The notes under the pieces: generated by a model | The model's database searches: none | What the model was told of the DNA's origin: nothing | Seen by the model: the letters and a program-made list of their open reading frames with translations, nothing else | In this document: in pieces, positions 45,323-58,078 of the stretch | Layout of the letters: each line of letters begins with the position of its first letter | Position numbering within the stretch: position 1 is the first letter of the stretch | DNA from: Acanthosoma haemorrhoidale | Lineage: Eukaryota; Arthropoda; Insecta; Hemiptera; Acanthosomatidae | DNA: 64,000 bases | Direction of reading: 5' to 3' | NCBI GenBank assembly: GCA_930367205.1 | Contig: OV884012.1 | Span: forward strand, 51,233,239-51,297,238 | Made by a program: the position numbers and the translations under genes

Positions 45323-47696
45323 CTAAACCCCATGAAGTTATACAATGAAAATATTAAAAGAAACTTTGCAAATTTCTCCTTATCCTGCTATGCACAGATG
45401 CATTTGAAGGAGTTCCACAAATTTTAGGCACTTAATTATCTAGTAGATTTGCATAATTCCTTTGTCTAGCGGCAATGCAATGTTTTCTCACATTTCATTT
45501 ATTTGTCATCTGTTGGCTAGGTGAGCGCCGCATAACCAATTTTTTATCACATTCCTAATAATTATAATTTTAAACTGCATATTATTGTCTCACATTATGA
45601 CTAATGTACTGTTCTAATACGTTTAGCTCCCTATCGATTACCCTCTCCATGGTTTTTAACATCAGAAGTACCTGCTAACATGTGAATAATTGTAAGCCAA
45701 TTTCTGAATAGAATTCAGCCAAATAATTTCATTAAATTATCAACCAAATTAATAATTTCAGGTCAAATAAATTGACCCATCACACCTACTCCAAACTATG
45801 TAACATAAAACTCTTTCGTCGCTTTTATGAGACTATATTACAGAGAGTAGAATTTTATGAGAGTATATTACACCTACACCTACATCTCATGCCCATACCT
45901 TTCCTGCTCTTATTAAATCCTTACTTTCATTTCCTCCTTTAAGACCAATCGACTCAAGGATATCCCACCCTAGCACGTGACTATTTATCCATCTGGGGTA
46001 TGAATGATTCAGATAAATAACTCAAGGCTGGTAAATGCGATGTATGGCTGTGCAAGTGTTTTGAATATACCGAGGTTCTCGCTCTAACCCGAGAGGCTTT
46101 CAGAACTAGGAAGAAAAGAAAGTTATTTATAGAAAAAATTGTTGTTATTTTACAGTTTGACGACACTCCTTTCTTCATTTTCCAATCCCCCCCCCCTCGA
46201 TCGCACATATACAACCATTGTGGTATCTACAAATATATTGTTGGGGGTGTCAGAATTTTACTAAGACTACATCTATAAAATGTTCAAATTTTTTTTTCTG
46301 GTGACGGCAGAATACAATATTCTACAATTTTTCAACCTAATTATTTCCCATAGTTAAAAGAAAACAAAAGACAAAACTTATAATTTTTATTAAAAATGAA
46401 ACAAAAAGAAGGAAATTATTACTTTTTTTGTCATTTTACTGTTTTTTATTGAAATGCTAAAGCAGGATTTGCTGACCTTAGTCAACATTATCAAGGCTAG
46501 GCCAACTTCTACAATGTTCGACACAACCAACACATTAAATCGAATACCAATTTGACAACCACAGTAATCGAAAGTTTATAAATATCAAAAATCAATAAAT
46601 TGAAACAAAATTAGCTACATTATATTTTATGAACGTTAATCACTATGAATATCGCACACATTGACTATGATGAAAATTAATTGTGTTTTAATGAATTCTA
46701 ATAGAAAACTAACATTAATAATATTATTGTAATAACCTAAATAATTTAATAATAATTAATCTGTTTTGACGCCCGTTGTGTATTTTCTTTAACTCAGAAC
46801 TGATAGTGAGAACGTTTGGATGGGTAAACATTCACTTCTTCTTTAAACTTCAGCGAGTGAAGCCTAACAACAAATAATAAATTATGCTTCCTTCAATTAT
46901 TATCATATTTCCTTTTGCTTAATCATAACTACAATAAATTAATAATAGCGGTCAAACCTGTACACCACAATGAGGCAACGTAGGCATCTTGTGTGTTTTG
47001 GATGTTTGCTAGAAGGGCACCTGAGTGGACACAAGTGGATTGCCAATTCGATTTCCATATTATTAATTAGGGGCTAAAGGCTTCAATCAGACATACACAT
47101 CATGTAACTAACTGCCCGTATTTGCATAAGTATCCACTGTGCATGAATAGGCCACAGAAGGTCAGCTGACATGATCATAGGGAGATTGTGATGCAAGTGC
47201 TCTCTTGATTACTCACTATTATTATTAGATTAACTAACCATTTGATTGTGTCAATGCTGATGTCAGCTGAATTTTGACCGATTTCTCTCAACTCGGTCCG
47301 AAGACTCAACAGTTCTTTTGTCTTGAACCCTTCTATTCTACAGATTCACTGAGCACTCCCTATTTTCCACGGCCTTCCTCCATGTGTTCCGCTTTTTGTT
47401 CTAGCTTCCATTCAGCCCAGTCTCTGGCCTCTCCCTACCTACCGACAAGCCTAGGTGTTGAGATCTTTGCTGGTTTTGTTCAATTTGTTTGGGCATACTT
47501 GATTTTTAGAATTGATCGAACAGTTTTGTTTATTACTCTGTCTCTCCTCAAATTGCTCTTAATATTTTACAGGAACCTCATATCCGCTCATTATATTAGT
47601 TTTTTATATTTAAACCTCAAACACCAGGAGTTCTGGACTAGGTAAGTACTTTTTTATATCCTTTTCTTTGTACGTTTTCTTCCTTTTTGCTTATCA
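45323..47696. other. AT-rich intergenic DNA, no gene supported
   Basis: No retroelement similarity. A 123-codon plus frame at 47274-47645 ends next to AGGTAAGT (about 47640), a donor-like sequence, but has no recognisable domain. C10 at 46187-46196. Confidence 0.4.
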
Positions 47697-48436
47697 TCAG
47701 GCCTCGTATGATACAGTGGCAACCCAAGGAATTATATTCAGCTACAAATCCGGAAGAAAGAAGCTACCCAAATCCTTCGTTTTAGACGGCAAAGAGTGCC
47801 CTGTAAGCAACAAGCTATGCTAACTTGGGATTACCCTCGGTAGACACTTGTAGTTCACAACACATCTCGGTAAGAAGTTAAAGAGTGTTAGGAATAAATT
47901 CTTCACTCTTGGACACCCCGGCTTTATCGGTACGCCTCAAGCTGCTGACATACCAGAGCGTCCTGAGACCTCTAAAAACGCTCCAGCAATTTCAGAACAG
48001 AGTTCTCCGCACCTCCCTCAAACATACCCCGTTCGACCGAATGAAGGCAGACGAGATCCACGAAAAATTTGAAGTGCTCACCATTCAAGATTTCATCAAG
48101 AGAAGGCACATCAAATTTTTTTACTCACTCCGACACAGCCACAACCCACTATTCTCCGACCTTCAACCCCAACCAATGCCCGTCAGATGGAAGCACTGCT
48201 GGACAGCCGAAGCCTGGAAGATGACAGACGTCATAGAACCCGAGGACTGAACGATCTACACCCAGCCGAGAGATCGAGGCCGATCTCCTCCTTTAGGCAC
48301 TCCACACCCTATATCCTTCTCATACATCCTTCAAATGGGGGACTCTCCTTAGCGAAAGGCACTCATCAGCCCAAAATAATTTTCCTTTTATTTTTCCCAC
48401 ATCCTATTTTTTATAAGTTTGAGAGCTAAGGGGAAA
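47697..48436 (+). mobile_element. JK-3 3' end with ORF2 C-terminus
   Basis: The longest JK-3 copy: ~550 bases of ORF2 C-terminal coding sequence, then a ~180-base 3' UTR (CATCCTTCAAATGGGGGAC block) ending GAGAGCTAAGG and a short A tract. This copy links the orphan JK-3 tails elsewhere in the window to a Jockey-type ORF2. Its UTR lacks most of the GC-rich segment seen at 3.4 and 20.7 kb. Confidence 0.85.
47715..48250 (+). pseudogene. JK-3 ORF2 C-terminal region
   Basis: The post-catalytic part of RT: GRKKLPKSFVLDGKECPVSN, LGITLGRHL and THLGKKLKSVRNKF, then LSVRLKLLTYQSVLRP, VLRTSLKHTPFDRMKADEIH and FIKRRHIKFFYSLRHSHNP, ending at TGA 48248-48250. Two stops (TAA about 47820, TAG about 47850) and a frame change near 47910 interrupt the first half. 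The last 121 codons are open. The catalytic RT core is missing, so only a truncated tail inserted. Confidence 0.8.
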
Positions 48437-49429
48437 AAAATATATATCGTTAATAAAACGAATTAAACAGAGTTTAATCACGCCGGCAAGATGGATACAA
48501 CACAGGTGACTCGACCTCAACTCCTTTGTCTTTCATTCTACACTCCACCAGCTGGCATGTGTCCTTGGACCAAAAGGACGTCACACTGGCGTAAACACAT
48601 ATGCTTTCTGTTAATTTATAACACAGGCCTACAAGAAAAATATTTTTTGTTGTAAATTTAGACAAAAAATTGTCTAAATCACATAGACTCGGATTAGTTC
48701 CTGTATATTTGCCCTGTTGTCAGCCTGCTGTCAACAAGAATATTAGACCATAGCTCTGGTCTTGGAGAAGATAATGTTGACTTAAAAACGGCAAACTTTC
48801 TCTTTGAACAACTAAGTGACCACATCAAATATCTGCTTTCTTCTTGTCCCTCTGGGATATCAGAGACAAAACACAACTCTGGGTTAGAAAAGAGTGACCT
48901 AAGAGACAAAACATGGACTATGGGGAAATGAATGTCATTAACGACCCCTAATTGAACGAGAGAAAATTATCTTTCCTCAGCTATATATACAGCTAGGCCT
49001 TGTGAATATTAGACGGCCCACAAATAAGAAAACTCATCAAGGATCATGTCTTGTAAATTCAATGAATATGGCTTGGTGAAAAGTCTCAACTTAATTTGTT
49101 GCTCATTAGTTGTTGGAAATTTTCAGGGTAAACGCCAAGCTGAAAGCTATGTTGAAATGGTAAACGAGATGCTTAACGGTTTCAAATCCCTTGGGTAAAG
49201 CATGAGTAATAAGGTACACTATTTACACAGCCACTTAGACCGTTTTCCTGAAAATTTTAAAGAGACACTAGTGAGAGGAACAAGGTTGAAGATTTTACCA
49301 GCATATTTATACTATGAAGGCCCGCTACCAGGGAAGATGGGATACCCACATTACGGCAGATAACTGCTGAAATTACTTCGAATTTTTTATCATATTTATT
49401 AGGTATCAAAAGGCCTCTCACGCCAAAAT
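48437..49429. other. Intergenic DNA, no gene supported
   Basis: No shared repeat. Short minus-strand frames at 48474-48909 have no domain. Confidence 0.45.
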
Positions 49430-49720
49430 AATAAGAGCCCAGTACAAAAACTGTTAATTTCGGTTAAATAAACCTACGGCAGGGCCTTTGCAGCGGCAAT
49501 TTCCCCGACCCACCTTATTACTGGATTATCTTGCGGAAAACCGGGGTTGGCTTTTATTTGATGGGGGGCTTTCTCGTTCCTTTTAAATCCAATCGACTCC
49601 TCCGCTTCTTATTAAACCGTGCCAAGTGGCTACGTTAACTCCTAGTGACGAGCAAGAAGTTTTAATAAACCTTCAAGAGACATATGCAATGCTGTCATCA
49701 GCATTCATCAGTCGATATGG
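49430..49720. other. GC-richer unique island, candidate regulatory element
   Basis: A dense non-repetitive block: CCCCGACCCACC opposed by CCGGGGTTGG, a TTATTACTGGATTATC pair of homeodomain-type sites, and CCAAGTGGC (NK-type site). No coding frame. Confidence 0.25.
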
Positions 49721-49940
49721 TCATATTGGAGATATTCGTTAATAGTTCATATAAGTATTTGTATATAGGTATAGGTATTTTGCAGTATTCAATACCTCCC
49801 ATTTTATTTTTTTGCTACTATTTAGTAAGTATTTAAAGAACTAACCCATAAGTATCCCTTCAACAAAACCCATCGTAACGATCTTATCATACCCTTCAAT
49901 ATTGAACTCATCTCTTCCAAACTCATGAAATTCTATTATA

Positions 49941-50158
49941 ACCGGAGAAGCGTGGGGGACTTCCCACGACTCCACTTCTTCGCTTCGCATGCGAGGGACC
50001 ATGTGGATTTGGGAGGTCTCTAGGCTGTTTTTAAATACTGTATGACTGAGCGAGTGAATGAAAATTGTAAATATGATATGAATGAGAACATTTATTACAA
50101 TTACTTAATGCCTAATAACGCAGATTGTAATTTTATCACAATAAAGAAGTTTTTATAT
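49941..50158 (+). mobile_element. JK-1 3' UTR, 5'-truncated copy
   Basis: Aligns throughout with the reverse complement of 21002-21200: AGAAGCGTGGGGGACTTCCC, GGGAGGTCTCTAGGCTGT, GACTGAGCGAGTGAATGAAA, GCAGATTGTAATTTT and AATAAAGAAG. No ORF is included. ATTCTAT occurs on both sides (about 49930 and 50157), a possible short target-site duplication. No long poly(A). Confidence 0.85.
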
Positions 50159-50164
50159 TCTATA

Positions 50165-52481
50165 AAAGTATTTCTCAATGTTGCTAGTTCACATTATACG
50201 TCCTTCGTTTAATCAGGATCCATCCAAATCATGATAGAATTTCATTCTATAGATTTACACGTATTGAATAGTCATTTGACAAACTGATCTTTTGTGGGTC
50301 CCAAATATGTTACTAAATGACTCACCTCTCTCTATTTTAACCTTCCTTACTTCATATCTCTGAAACTACTTCAGAAATAATGTTCTGTACTTTTCACATG
50401 GCGTTAAACACAATATTAATGGTAAAGAATAAAACGAAAACCGAAAATATTTTTTTCAATAATTGGAACAATTTTGAACTTTTACCTATTAGCAATTTTT
50501 TTTTTTTTTTAAATGGCGTATTTCAGAGACTGGAATAGGATAAGATATCATAATAAAATAATTTTATTGAAAAAGAACTTCAGCAAACTATGCCTCTAAA
50601 CAAAAAAATCATTAAAACATTAATAAAATATATTGATATATGAATTCAAATTAAGTTGAAAATGCAATTACGATTAAACTGTGAATAAAATAAAAACGTG
50701 TAAGCATATCCAGTATTTACATCGTGACGACCAAGACACCTTCTGTTTAGAAGTAAAATCAGAAACCGCTTACACCCTCTTCCTTGAAGACTTCAAGTTT
50801 TTCCACACAACTTTTCGCAGGACAAACTACCTCAACTTTCAGAGAGCCACGGGAAATTCTGTGTGGAGCATGGGTCAAAGAATTCCCCAGAAGAAGTTAG
50901 AAGTATCTGCAACTACTCAGGCCTTATCCTCCCCCAGTCGTCCTATCGAATTTTAAGTCGATTGTTTTTATTTACAAAGAGAAGTTTAGGAGGAGGAACT
51001 TAGGCTTTAAATAACACCAAATGTTTCTCTTCAAAACATTTCTTTAATAGGCAAGTGCTCTCGACAGCACATCTCTACCATCCTCAGGCTATAGCAATTA
51101 TACAACAATGTTAATATTAAAAACACTTAATCTCATAAATTTGTAAATAAAAGCTCTTATAACTTGCTAATAGAAGGGTAAACATAAAGATTAAGAAAAA
51201 TATGTTACAGAAAATTAATAAACGTTCACAACCACACAGTGATCAGTTCAATAGAAAGGACTGGGTAAAATGCTAACAATTTTAGAAGGTCTGGTATTAG
51301 AAATCTTGTACGCTAATGAAATTATCAGTTTTAATATTCATATTTTTATTACTGGCAATATTTTTTATAGTTCATCTCATTCAGTTTTTATTTCACTCTG
51401 CTCCATATTACTATAATTTTCTGTAGCCAAATGCTGAAATATTTAAAAGATTTACTGGATAAGGGATCCTTTTTACACATGCGGACCTTTATCCTCGTAA
51501 TTAGTTAGAAATATTCACCTTTAACCTGAAAACTCCTGAGCACCCTACGGGGTCTCTGAGGTATTTTAAAATACTCAGATACGATCGGATGATCGTCAGC
51601 TCAAGCTGCATTGTAACAACTGTTATATAAGTGGCAACTGATTTATTTTCTATACCACCCGAAAATCTAATATATCACCACGAGTCAAACCTACTGAAAC
51701 AATTGACCGTATCCTGATGCAATCATCAAATGATGTTTACCTTGTCGTATAATTGCTGTTTGCATAATATTCTGAATATGACAAATGTTGGGTGTCATAG
51801 GTACTTGCGGAACTAATATCTTGTATTATGTAAAACCTTAATTGTTTTCCGGTTACGAAAATTATCTTATTTCTTATATTAGTATAAAAAAAACTTGGCA
51901 CTTTCTGACTTATATTATATCGCGCAACTTTAATTGATGAGTTAAAGAAATAACAACTTTTCTGAAATGCACGTTCCATATGATGCTCCAGTAGTAAAGT
52001 GAAGACAAGTGAGTATTTGTTTGCAGGGAACGACTGGCTTTTCTTGAGAGTGGGTTCATTAACTCTGAATAGACTAGAAGGATTAGAAAAGATACAGTGA
52101 AGTTTCACCAAGTAGCGAATATATATTCATCAGTCGGAAATATTTTTCTAATTTGCATTTAGATGTGCTATATTACCCAGCTGACCTTAGAAGGTAGAAC
52201 TTTTCATCTCTATATTATATTTTATACATTTTTTATAAAACTTTTTTTATTTTGATCAGTGTAGTTCAGATAATGATGGTAATAATAACTAATATATATT
52301 TCTGAATGATTAAATATCACATACATAACCAATTTTCCAGAGTGGAGTAATTACAGTAAGTAAAACTAAACTAAAGGAATGGTGTATCTAAAAAAAAAAA
52401 AATTGAGTTTAAAACTTGCTCTAGATTTTATGTTTCATTTGTTATAGCTTAAATTATTTTTATGAGGTTAGCAAATGTCGT
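50165..52481. other. AT-rich intergenic DNA, no gene supported
   Basis: The 91-codon plus frame at 50681-50956 and the 124-codon minus frame at 51737-52111 have no recognisable domain and are not called. Confidence 0.45.
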
Positions 52482-54722
52482 ATTTTTTTTTCTTTCATAA
52501 CCCCTTTAAATTTACAGATAATTATATACAATTATAGATCTTCAGGCGAATCTATTTAGAAATTATGTTTGTATTTCCTGTAGCATCGCTACATTATATG
52601 CAGGTTTTGTTATTTTATAAAAATTATATAATGAATAAACAAGTATAATGATTATACGTGACTGGACTAAACTGAGTAATAAAGGTAATGGGGCTCACCT
52701 TTTTGATCAAACTTAAAACTAACTTACATACTAATTCTTAGCCTAATTTTTCCCCAACCGTCTGTTGCCATGGGAGGGGATGCGGGAGGGGTGCTTGGGT
52801 CACAGTGTTAAACACTGGGTTGGTTAGGTGCTGCAACGAGTCACAAAACTTGATGTGTGAGATCAGCGTTCTGCCACCTCTCGAGAGAGGTGTGTCAGAC
52901 CACTTTTCGCATGGACCCCATTCTGGAAATGTTAGAGACATTTGGCTGTATTGTCAGTCAAGTGGGTAAATAGTGGGGCATCGTACAGCAAAGCTGGCCG
53001 GAGGACACATTTATATATCATCAATTTGAGACAAAGCGACAGGTTGGGTACAGTTAGCAAGTGCGATAGCCGGTAAGACCTTAGTCGTACTTTTTCTATT
53101 TTATCACTAAAATGAGTAGAGAAATGGAGATGCCTATCCATTTTTATACTCTGACAGTGCATTGAGAAAGCTGGTGAGTTCTCTTGCCTTCCTATATTAT
53201 ATTATTGTGGAAATGAATTTTTCCCCTTTTGGAGGGAGATGATTACGCAGTCGGTCTTCTCGGCGTTTACACTGATGTTTAACATGCTCAGTCTGTCACT
53301 GATAACGTTACAAACTGACTCGGCCTACGTAAGGGCTCTTTGTGCACTCATGCTGCTGCTGTAAACCGCAATGTCGTTGGCGAAAGCGATTACAGTAGCT
53401 TTCTTATATTTTGTCCCAACAATTTCAGATGTGTACATGCTGAAAATAACCGGAGACTGAACCACTCCATGAGGAACTCCACAAGTCAGAGGGAATGGGT
53501 TAGAGAGGCAATCACCCACCCGTACCCTCACCGATCTGTTCTTAAAGAAGGAAAACAACATGGTGTATAGCTGCTCTGGGCAAGTCACAAAGACCCTTCC
53601 AGTCGCAAAGCTGTTGGCACAGCATCCCGTGGGACACTGAGTCGAAAGCCTGCGTGCAGTCCAACGAGATCATAGCAGTATCTGTATTCTTGTTGATACC
53701 GAGGGTGGCTTCCGTTTGTACCTCACAAGCGGATGTTCTGTACTCAGATGAGCCTGAAAACCTGTCTGCTCATACGGAATGATAGCATTTTCCGAACAGA
53801 ACCCCTTCAGGTAGTTCAGTATTATCTTTTCGAGAATCTGCCCCATGTGAGGGAGAAGACTGATCGGGCGATAGTGGGTTGGGTGGTCGCCTCTCTTTGT
53901 GGGCTTGCGCAGTGGGAACAAGATAGCTTGTTTCCACGCTGTCGGGAAGTATCGCAACCTGATACATGAATTGTACAGGTTAACGAGTTGGGCAATCCCT
54001 CTCCTCCGCAGCTGTTTCAGCAATACCGTTTGTACCCCATCGCCCCCTGGTGCTCGGTTTCCCTGACACCGGCGAAGAATCGCCTTGAGCTGCTTCGGGG
54101 AGACAAACATATAGGCCTGTCCTCAGCTGCTGAGGTTCGTGGTCGTTACCTGTCCTAGCAGCGTTGTCTGCGGTATAGTGGTCGGCCAATATTTTAGCCT
54201 GTTCTTCCGATGTGTACAGGGTGTCTCCATCATGAAGACGGACACCTGAGTCCTTCTTGGTAGTAGTCTTTAGGAGCTTCCAAAACTTACGAAAATCGCC
54301 ATGTAAGCCATGAAGCCGTTCGTGCCACGTTGCCGTCTTCCAATTCCTCATCAAGCCACGAATTTGTGTTGTAAGAGATTTTACAACTTTCTTGGCCTGT
54401 CGATTCCTTGTTCTATACCAGTTCAGTTATTTTTCCAATTATTGCATAATGCAATAAGTCGAAGAATATGGTCTGGTGGTTTTTGTAGCATGGGTGGCTT
54501 CGGGCTAAACTTTGGGACAGCTGTGTTAGCTGCATCGACGATAGCCTCGGTCAGGAAAACTACCTGTCGATCCACTTTCTCTGTAGTGCGGAGAACCGGA
54601 ACCGTGTGCAATTGGTGGTAAAGTTGTGATCAATATAGGTCCCAGTCAGCCCGACGATAGTCGTACTTCGTGGGACGCGGGATCACAACTCTACCGTCAA
54701 TGGAATACAATACTGGTAGGTG
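52482..54722 (-). mobile_element. JK-2 decayed copy: end of endonuclease to 3' UTR
   Basis: Reading the minus strand from 54722: the last part of endonuclease (YSIDGRVVIPRPTKYDYRRA), an EN-RT linker (LTEAIVDAANTAVPKFSPKP), the RT, the C-terminal tail and the 3' UTR with an A tract (T9 near 52482). Element order is intact, but several frame changes and deletions disable it. Most of the endonuclease and all of ORF1 are absent. Its 3' UTR is nearly the same as that at 5013-5283. Confidence 0.88.
52738..54720 (-). pseudogene. JK-2 ORF2: reverse transcriptase, multiply broken
   Basis: Recognisable pieces in order: EN end (54615-54720), linker (54423-54611), RT fingers (53670-54354; GDGVQTVLLKQL, HYRPISLLP), RT palm (53325-53588; VPHGVVQSPVIF and AFANDIAVYS) and the thumb/tail (52738-53162). 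Frame changes occur near 54420, 54110, 53670 and 52935. The catalytic FADD reads FAND, so the first aspartate is lost. The VPQG motif reads VPHG. A ~45-base deletion near 52860 removes part of the tail relative to the 5.4 kb copy. Confidence 0.88.
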
Positions 54723-55195
54723 GTACGGAATAATAGCATTTTCCAAACAGTATTATCTTTTCGAGAATCTTCCCAATGTGCGGGAGGAGACTGATCGGGT
54801 GATAGTGGACTGGGTGGTTGCCTCACGTTGTAGGCTTGCGCAGCGGGAACTAGATAGCTTGTTTCCACGCTTTCGGGAAGTGTCGCAACCTGATACATGA
54901 ATTGTACAGGTTAACGAGTTGGGCAATCCCTCTCCTCGGCAGCTGTTTCAGCAATACCGTTTGCACCCCGTCACCCCCTGGTGCACGGTTTCCCTGACAC
55001 TGGCGAAGAATCGCCTTGAGCTGCTTCGGGGCGACAAACATATAGTTCTGACCTGTGGAGACAGCTGGAGAGCTGCTGAGGATCGTGGTAGTTACCTGTC
55101 CTAGCGGCGTTGTCTGCGGTATAGTGGTCGTCCAGTATTTTCACCGCTGTGTAGAGGGTGTATCCGTCATGAAGGCGGACACCTGTGTGGTCCTA
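54723..55195 (-). pseudogene. JK-2 second RT fingers fragment (duplicate of 53776-54240)
   Basis: A second, separately diverged copy of the region between the EN-RT linker and RT fingers. It contains FVAPKQLKAILRQCQGNRAP and NLYNSCIRLRHFPKAWKQAI against FVSPKQLKAILRRCQGNRAP and NLYNSCIRLRYFPTAWKQAI in the neighbour. A ~29-base deletion near 54750 and a longer one near 55140 distinguish it. It starts and stops inside RT, so it is an internal fragment. Confidence 0.85.
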
Positions 55196-57606
55196 TCATG
55201 ATGTCTTTCCTTCTGTATATGCTAGTAGAACTGGCGATTTTTCAACTGGATCGGGTCGTTAGTGTGGTAAATTCAGTTGCGTGAAGTGTCTTTACTCTTA
55301 ATGATTACTCTAATGCTTTCTTTAATGAAACTTGCCGGAGATATTGCCTAAATATGGCATTGTGCATATTTTTTTTTAAATCTAAGTTGTTTTTAGTCTA
55401 TCTTAGTAGTAATCTATTTTTTTTTTATTCTTGATGCCGTGTCTGTATAATGCCCGATGGCTATATGTTGTACACAGAAATGGTATTTCGTATGAGAGTT
55501 TTTATTCATCTTCCAAAGATCGTTAAATTAACTGCTGGTTCAAAAAAATGAATGTTCTAATACTAATCAATTATGAGCTATTAATTAAAAAATCAGTTAT
55601 TAAGTAGTATTTTTTGATATTTGATAATATTTGCCTTTTACACTAGGTTAATAATCCTATGAAAATTATGGTGATCTAAATTTGTATCAAAATTATTGTA
55701 TAATTATTGTGTATTTAAATTTTAGTTGTTATAACGAGTTAGTGATCACAATAAAAAATATATTTTTTTGGTTGATCCGGGGAAAATAATGTAGTGAGTT
55801 GAAAGTCGTCATTGATCTATTTGTTGATCTAATCAAGTTTAAATGATATATATGCAGACAAGGTGTGGATGACGGACGAGTTAGGTGACGGGTCAGTATG
55901 GATCCGGGCCTGATTCTAGAAAGGGTTCAAAAATCCGGCATAGTGCGACGGGGATGAAATATCTGACTGGTGCGGTTTTAATCAACCTTTATCTCGGGGG
56001 GTTTCATCCGTCAGTCCGTCAGTCTGTCCGCTCCACATCCATTCCCATCCTTCTACTTCAGTTCATCTTTACTTCCTCTTATCGCTCTATACTATTTCAC
56101 TATGCATTCCCCCTGGAAGTACTGTTTCATTTATTTATCAGAATGAACGTTGCGTGAAATATAAATATTATCCTTTTTAAATTACAATCACCATAACTTA
56201 AAATTCAATAATACCACAATATCCAGACGTAAATTTTAAAATATAATAATGAAACATAGTAACCAAAAAACTTTCTTCCAAATATAATTTATTTGTTACT
56301 GTGGGGGCCACAAACCTTTTCCGGCCGAGGGCCAAGTTCATGGTTCCATACACTCAGGCTAACCCCCCCCCCTCCCCCCGCTACCAACACACCCATCTTA
56401 AACACCCAATAAACACATTAAACAACTTATTTTTTAAGCATATATATAGGAAATATTCAATATAATAGGAAAAATTAATTCAAAAACACAATGTCACATA
56501 GGTAGCTAGATATATGCACCTATATGATATATGGCAATTTGAACACTTAAAAGGTACACCTTTCAATCGATTTTTCAACATGCTAAAGGTGTAGTCATGT
56601 TACAGGGGAAAACGAGATTCCGAAGCCATTCATCGTCTTGAAATGTGAGAAAGTTCTTCATTTTATATCAGGTATTCGGTCGGTCATCATAAGAAAAGGT
56701 TTCTTCTATCTTATCGATTTTAGCACCAACCGTTTTAGCACTTGCTAATTTTCCTAAACGTTTACCAAAACAAACATTTCTTGGCCAATTCTGTATTGAG
56801 TAGATAAAAAAAAATCCTTGGCGAGTTGGTCGTGGTAGACTGAATAAAGCATTGCCCCCCCCCCCCCCAGTTACTGTATAACTTCTAGCTGCCTTGTATC
56901 GAAACCACCACAATACTTGCAAGCGTGTTCTCCAAATGATCGGACTGCATAGGAGCATTCCAGACCAAAACGTGCTGCTTGCAATCATTATCTACCGTGT
57001 CATCTCCTTCAGGCTTGGAGGTCATCGTCTCAGACTAGATCAAAAACATTGATTGGGGCATCAAACGTTTTAAACCTTTTTCCGAAGCACATTTATTACC
57101 AAATCGCATAGATTGTTATAACTAGGTGATGTGGGGGATGCATGGTATTTATTTGTGTATTTATGTATGAAGCGGCTTGACAACTGCTGAGATTAAACTT
57201 ACAACTGAAATCCACGCGTACATTTTCTACACAGATAATAAATAAAGATGTATCAATTTAGCAATATTTCACAAGAATTTAAGACAATATCAAGATACTA
57301 GCTTCTGCGTCGTTCGTAAATTACTCCAGCGTTCTTTAACATCCTACCCCTGCTGCCCATAAAGGCAAAAGATTTTAGGCCCATTGGTTCCTAGATGCAA
57401 CATACATTTTCCATTGCCTTGATAAAATAATAACATCAAATTTAATTACGCCATAGATCAGTAACAGTTATAATTAAAGGTAGAAAACCTTTAAGATCGC
57501 TGAGAATCAAAATTATTAATTTTCTAACCTGAAAATATAAGTAAAGATAGTTGAAGAATAATGTTCCACAATTAAATTAAATGGTGCAGCAATAGAGAGG
57601 GGAGAG
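55196..57606. other. Intergenic DNA with one hAT-like fragment, no gene supported
   Basis: AT-rich, with C runs at 56363-56372 and 56855-56868. Frames at 55885-56157 and 56668-56988 have no domain. See the separate entry for 56296-56340. Confidence 0.45.
56296..56340. repeat. Possible hAT-type transposon terminal fragment
   Basis: GGGGGCCACAAACCTTTTCC followed by GGCCGAGGGCC resembles the common ends of many hAT elements and MITEs (…GGCAAACTTTTCCGGCCGCGGGCC-like). No matching terminal inverted repeat or 8-bp duplication was found nearby, so the call rests on recognition only. Confidence 0.25.
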
Positions 57607-57888
57607 ATACTGGAGCAATGTTTCCGTGTGATTAGCAAAGCACGTAGTCAAGTATTTCAGGATATTGAGCGTCAAAGATAATGATTTACATTAAATTTCC
57701 CACCAACAAGAAAACGATTCCCGATGAAGTCTTGAAAGAAGATGAATTGGGAATGGGAAATAGATTTATTAGGAGGGCAGTGCACTGACGCTAGAGTGAG
57801 GGGGAAAGTGAAGGTGCTGATTGACACTGTGGCCTGAAGGAAATCGTGTGCTACCAACGGACTAGGTGATAGGAAATAGAGTGATGAG
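57607..57888 (-). mobile_element. JK-1 endonuclease fragment
   Basis: Matches 23490-23790 of the full JK-1 on the same strand: SHDFLQ/AHDFLQ, TFTFPLTLAS, CPPNKSIS and FLVGG. The metal-binding DFNANH motif reads KFNVNH, so the aspartate is lost. Both edges fall inside the endonuclease, so this is an internal fragment with no 3' UTR, probably left by deletion rather than by a simple 5'-truncated insertion. Confidence 0.82.
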
Positions 57889-58075
57889 CCTTTTTTTTTC
57901 TTTTACCCAGAATAGCTGCATCTTCGGAAGTAATAGTCACTAGATGGAGCCATAAATGTCACTTGTTGGCTGGTTCACGCTCTGTTGATATCCTTGTTAA
58001 TATACTGCGATAATAGGATGATATTGTTAATTCTTAGGGTTTAACTTTTTTTTTTAACGAAATAAAGCAAGATAG

Positions 58076-58078
<3 letters not shown>

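Noticed and set aside
44860..45345. 161-residue frame starting with a poly-Lys stretch
   Set aside because: It reads through the T67 tract on the minus strand; no domain follows.
47274..47645. 123-residue frame ending near a donor-like AGGTAAGT
   Set aside because: Composition is hydrophobic and Ser/Phe-rich without a domain, start context is poor, and no matching acceptor or downstream exon was recognised.
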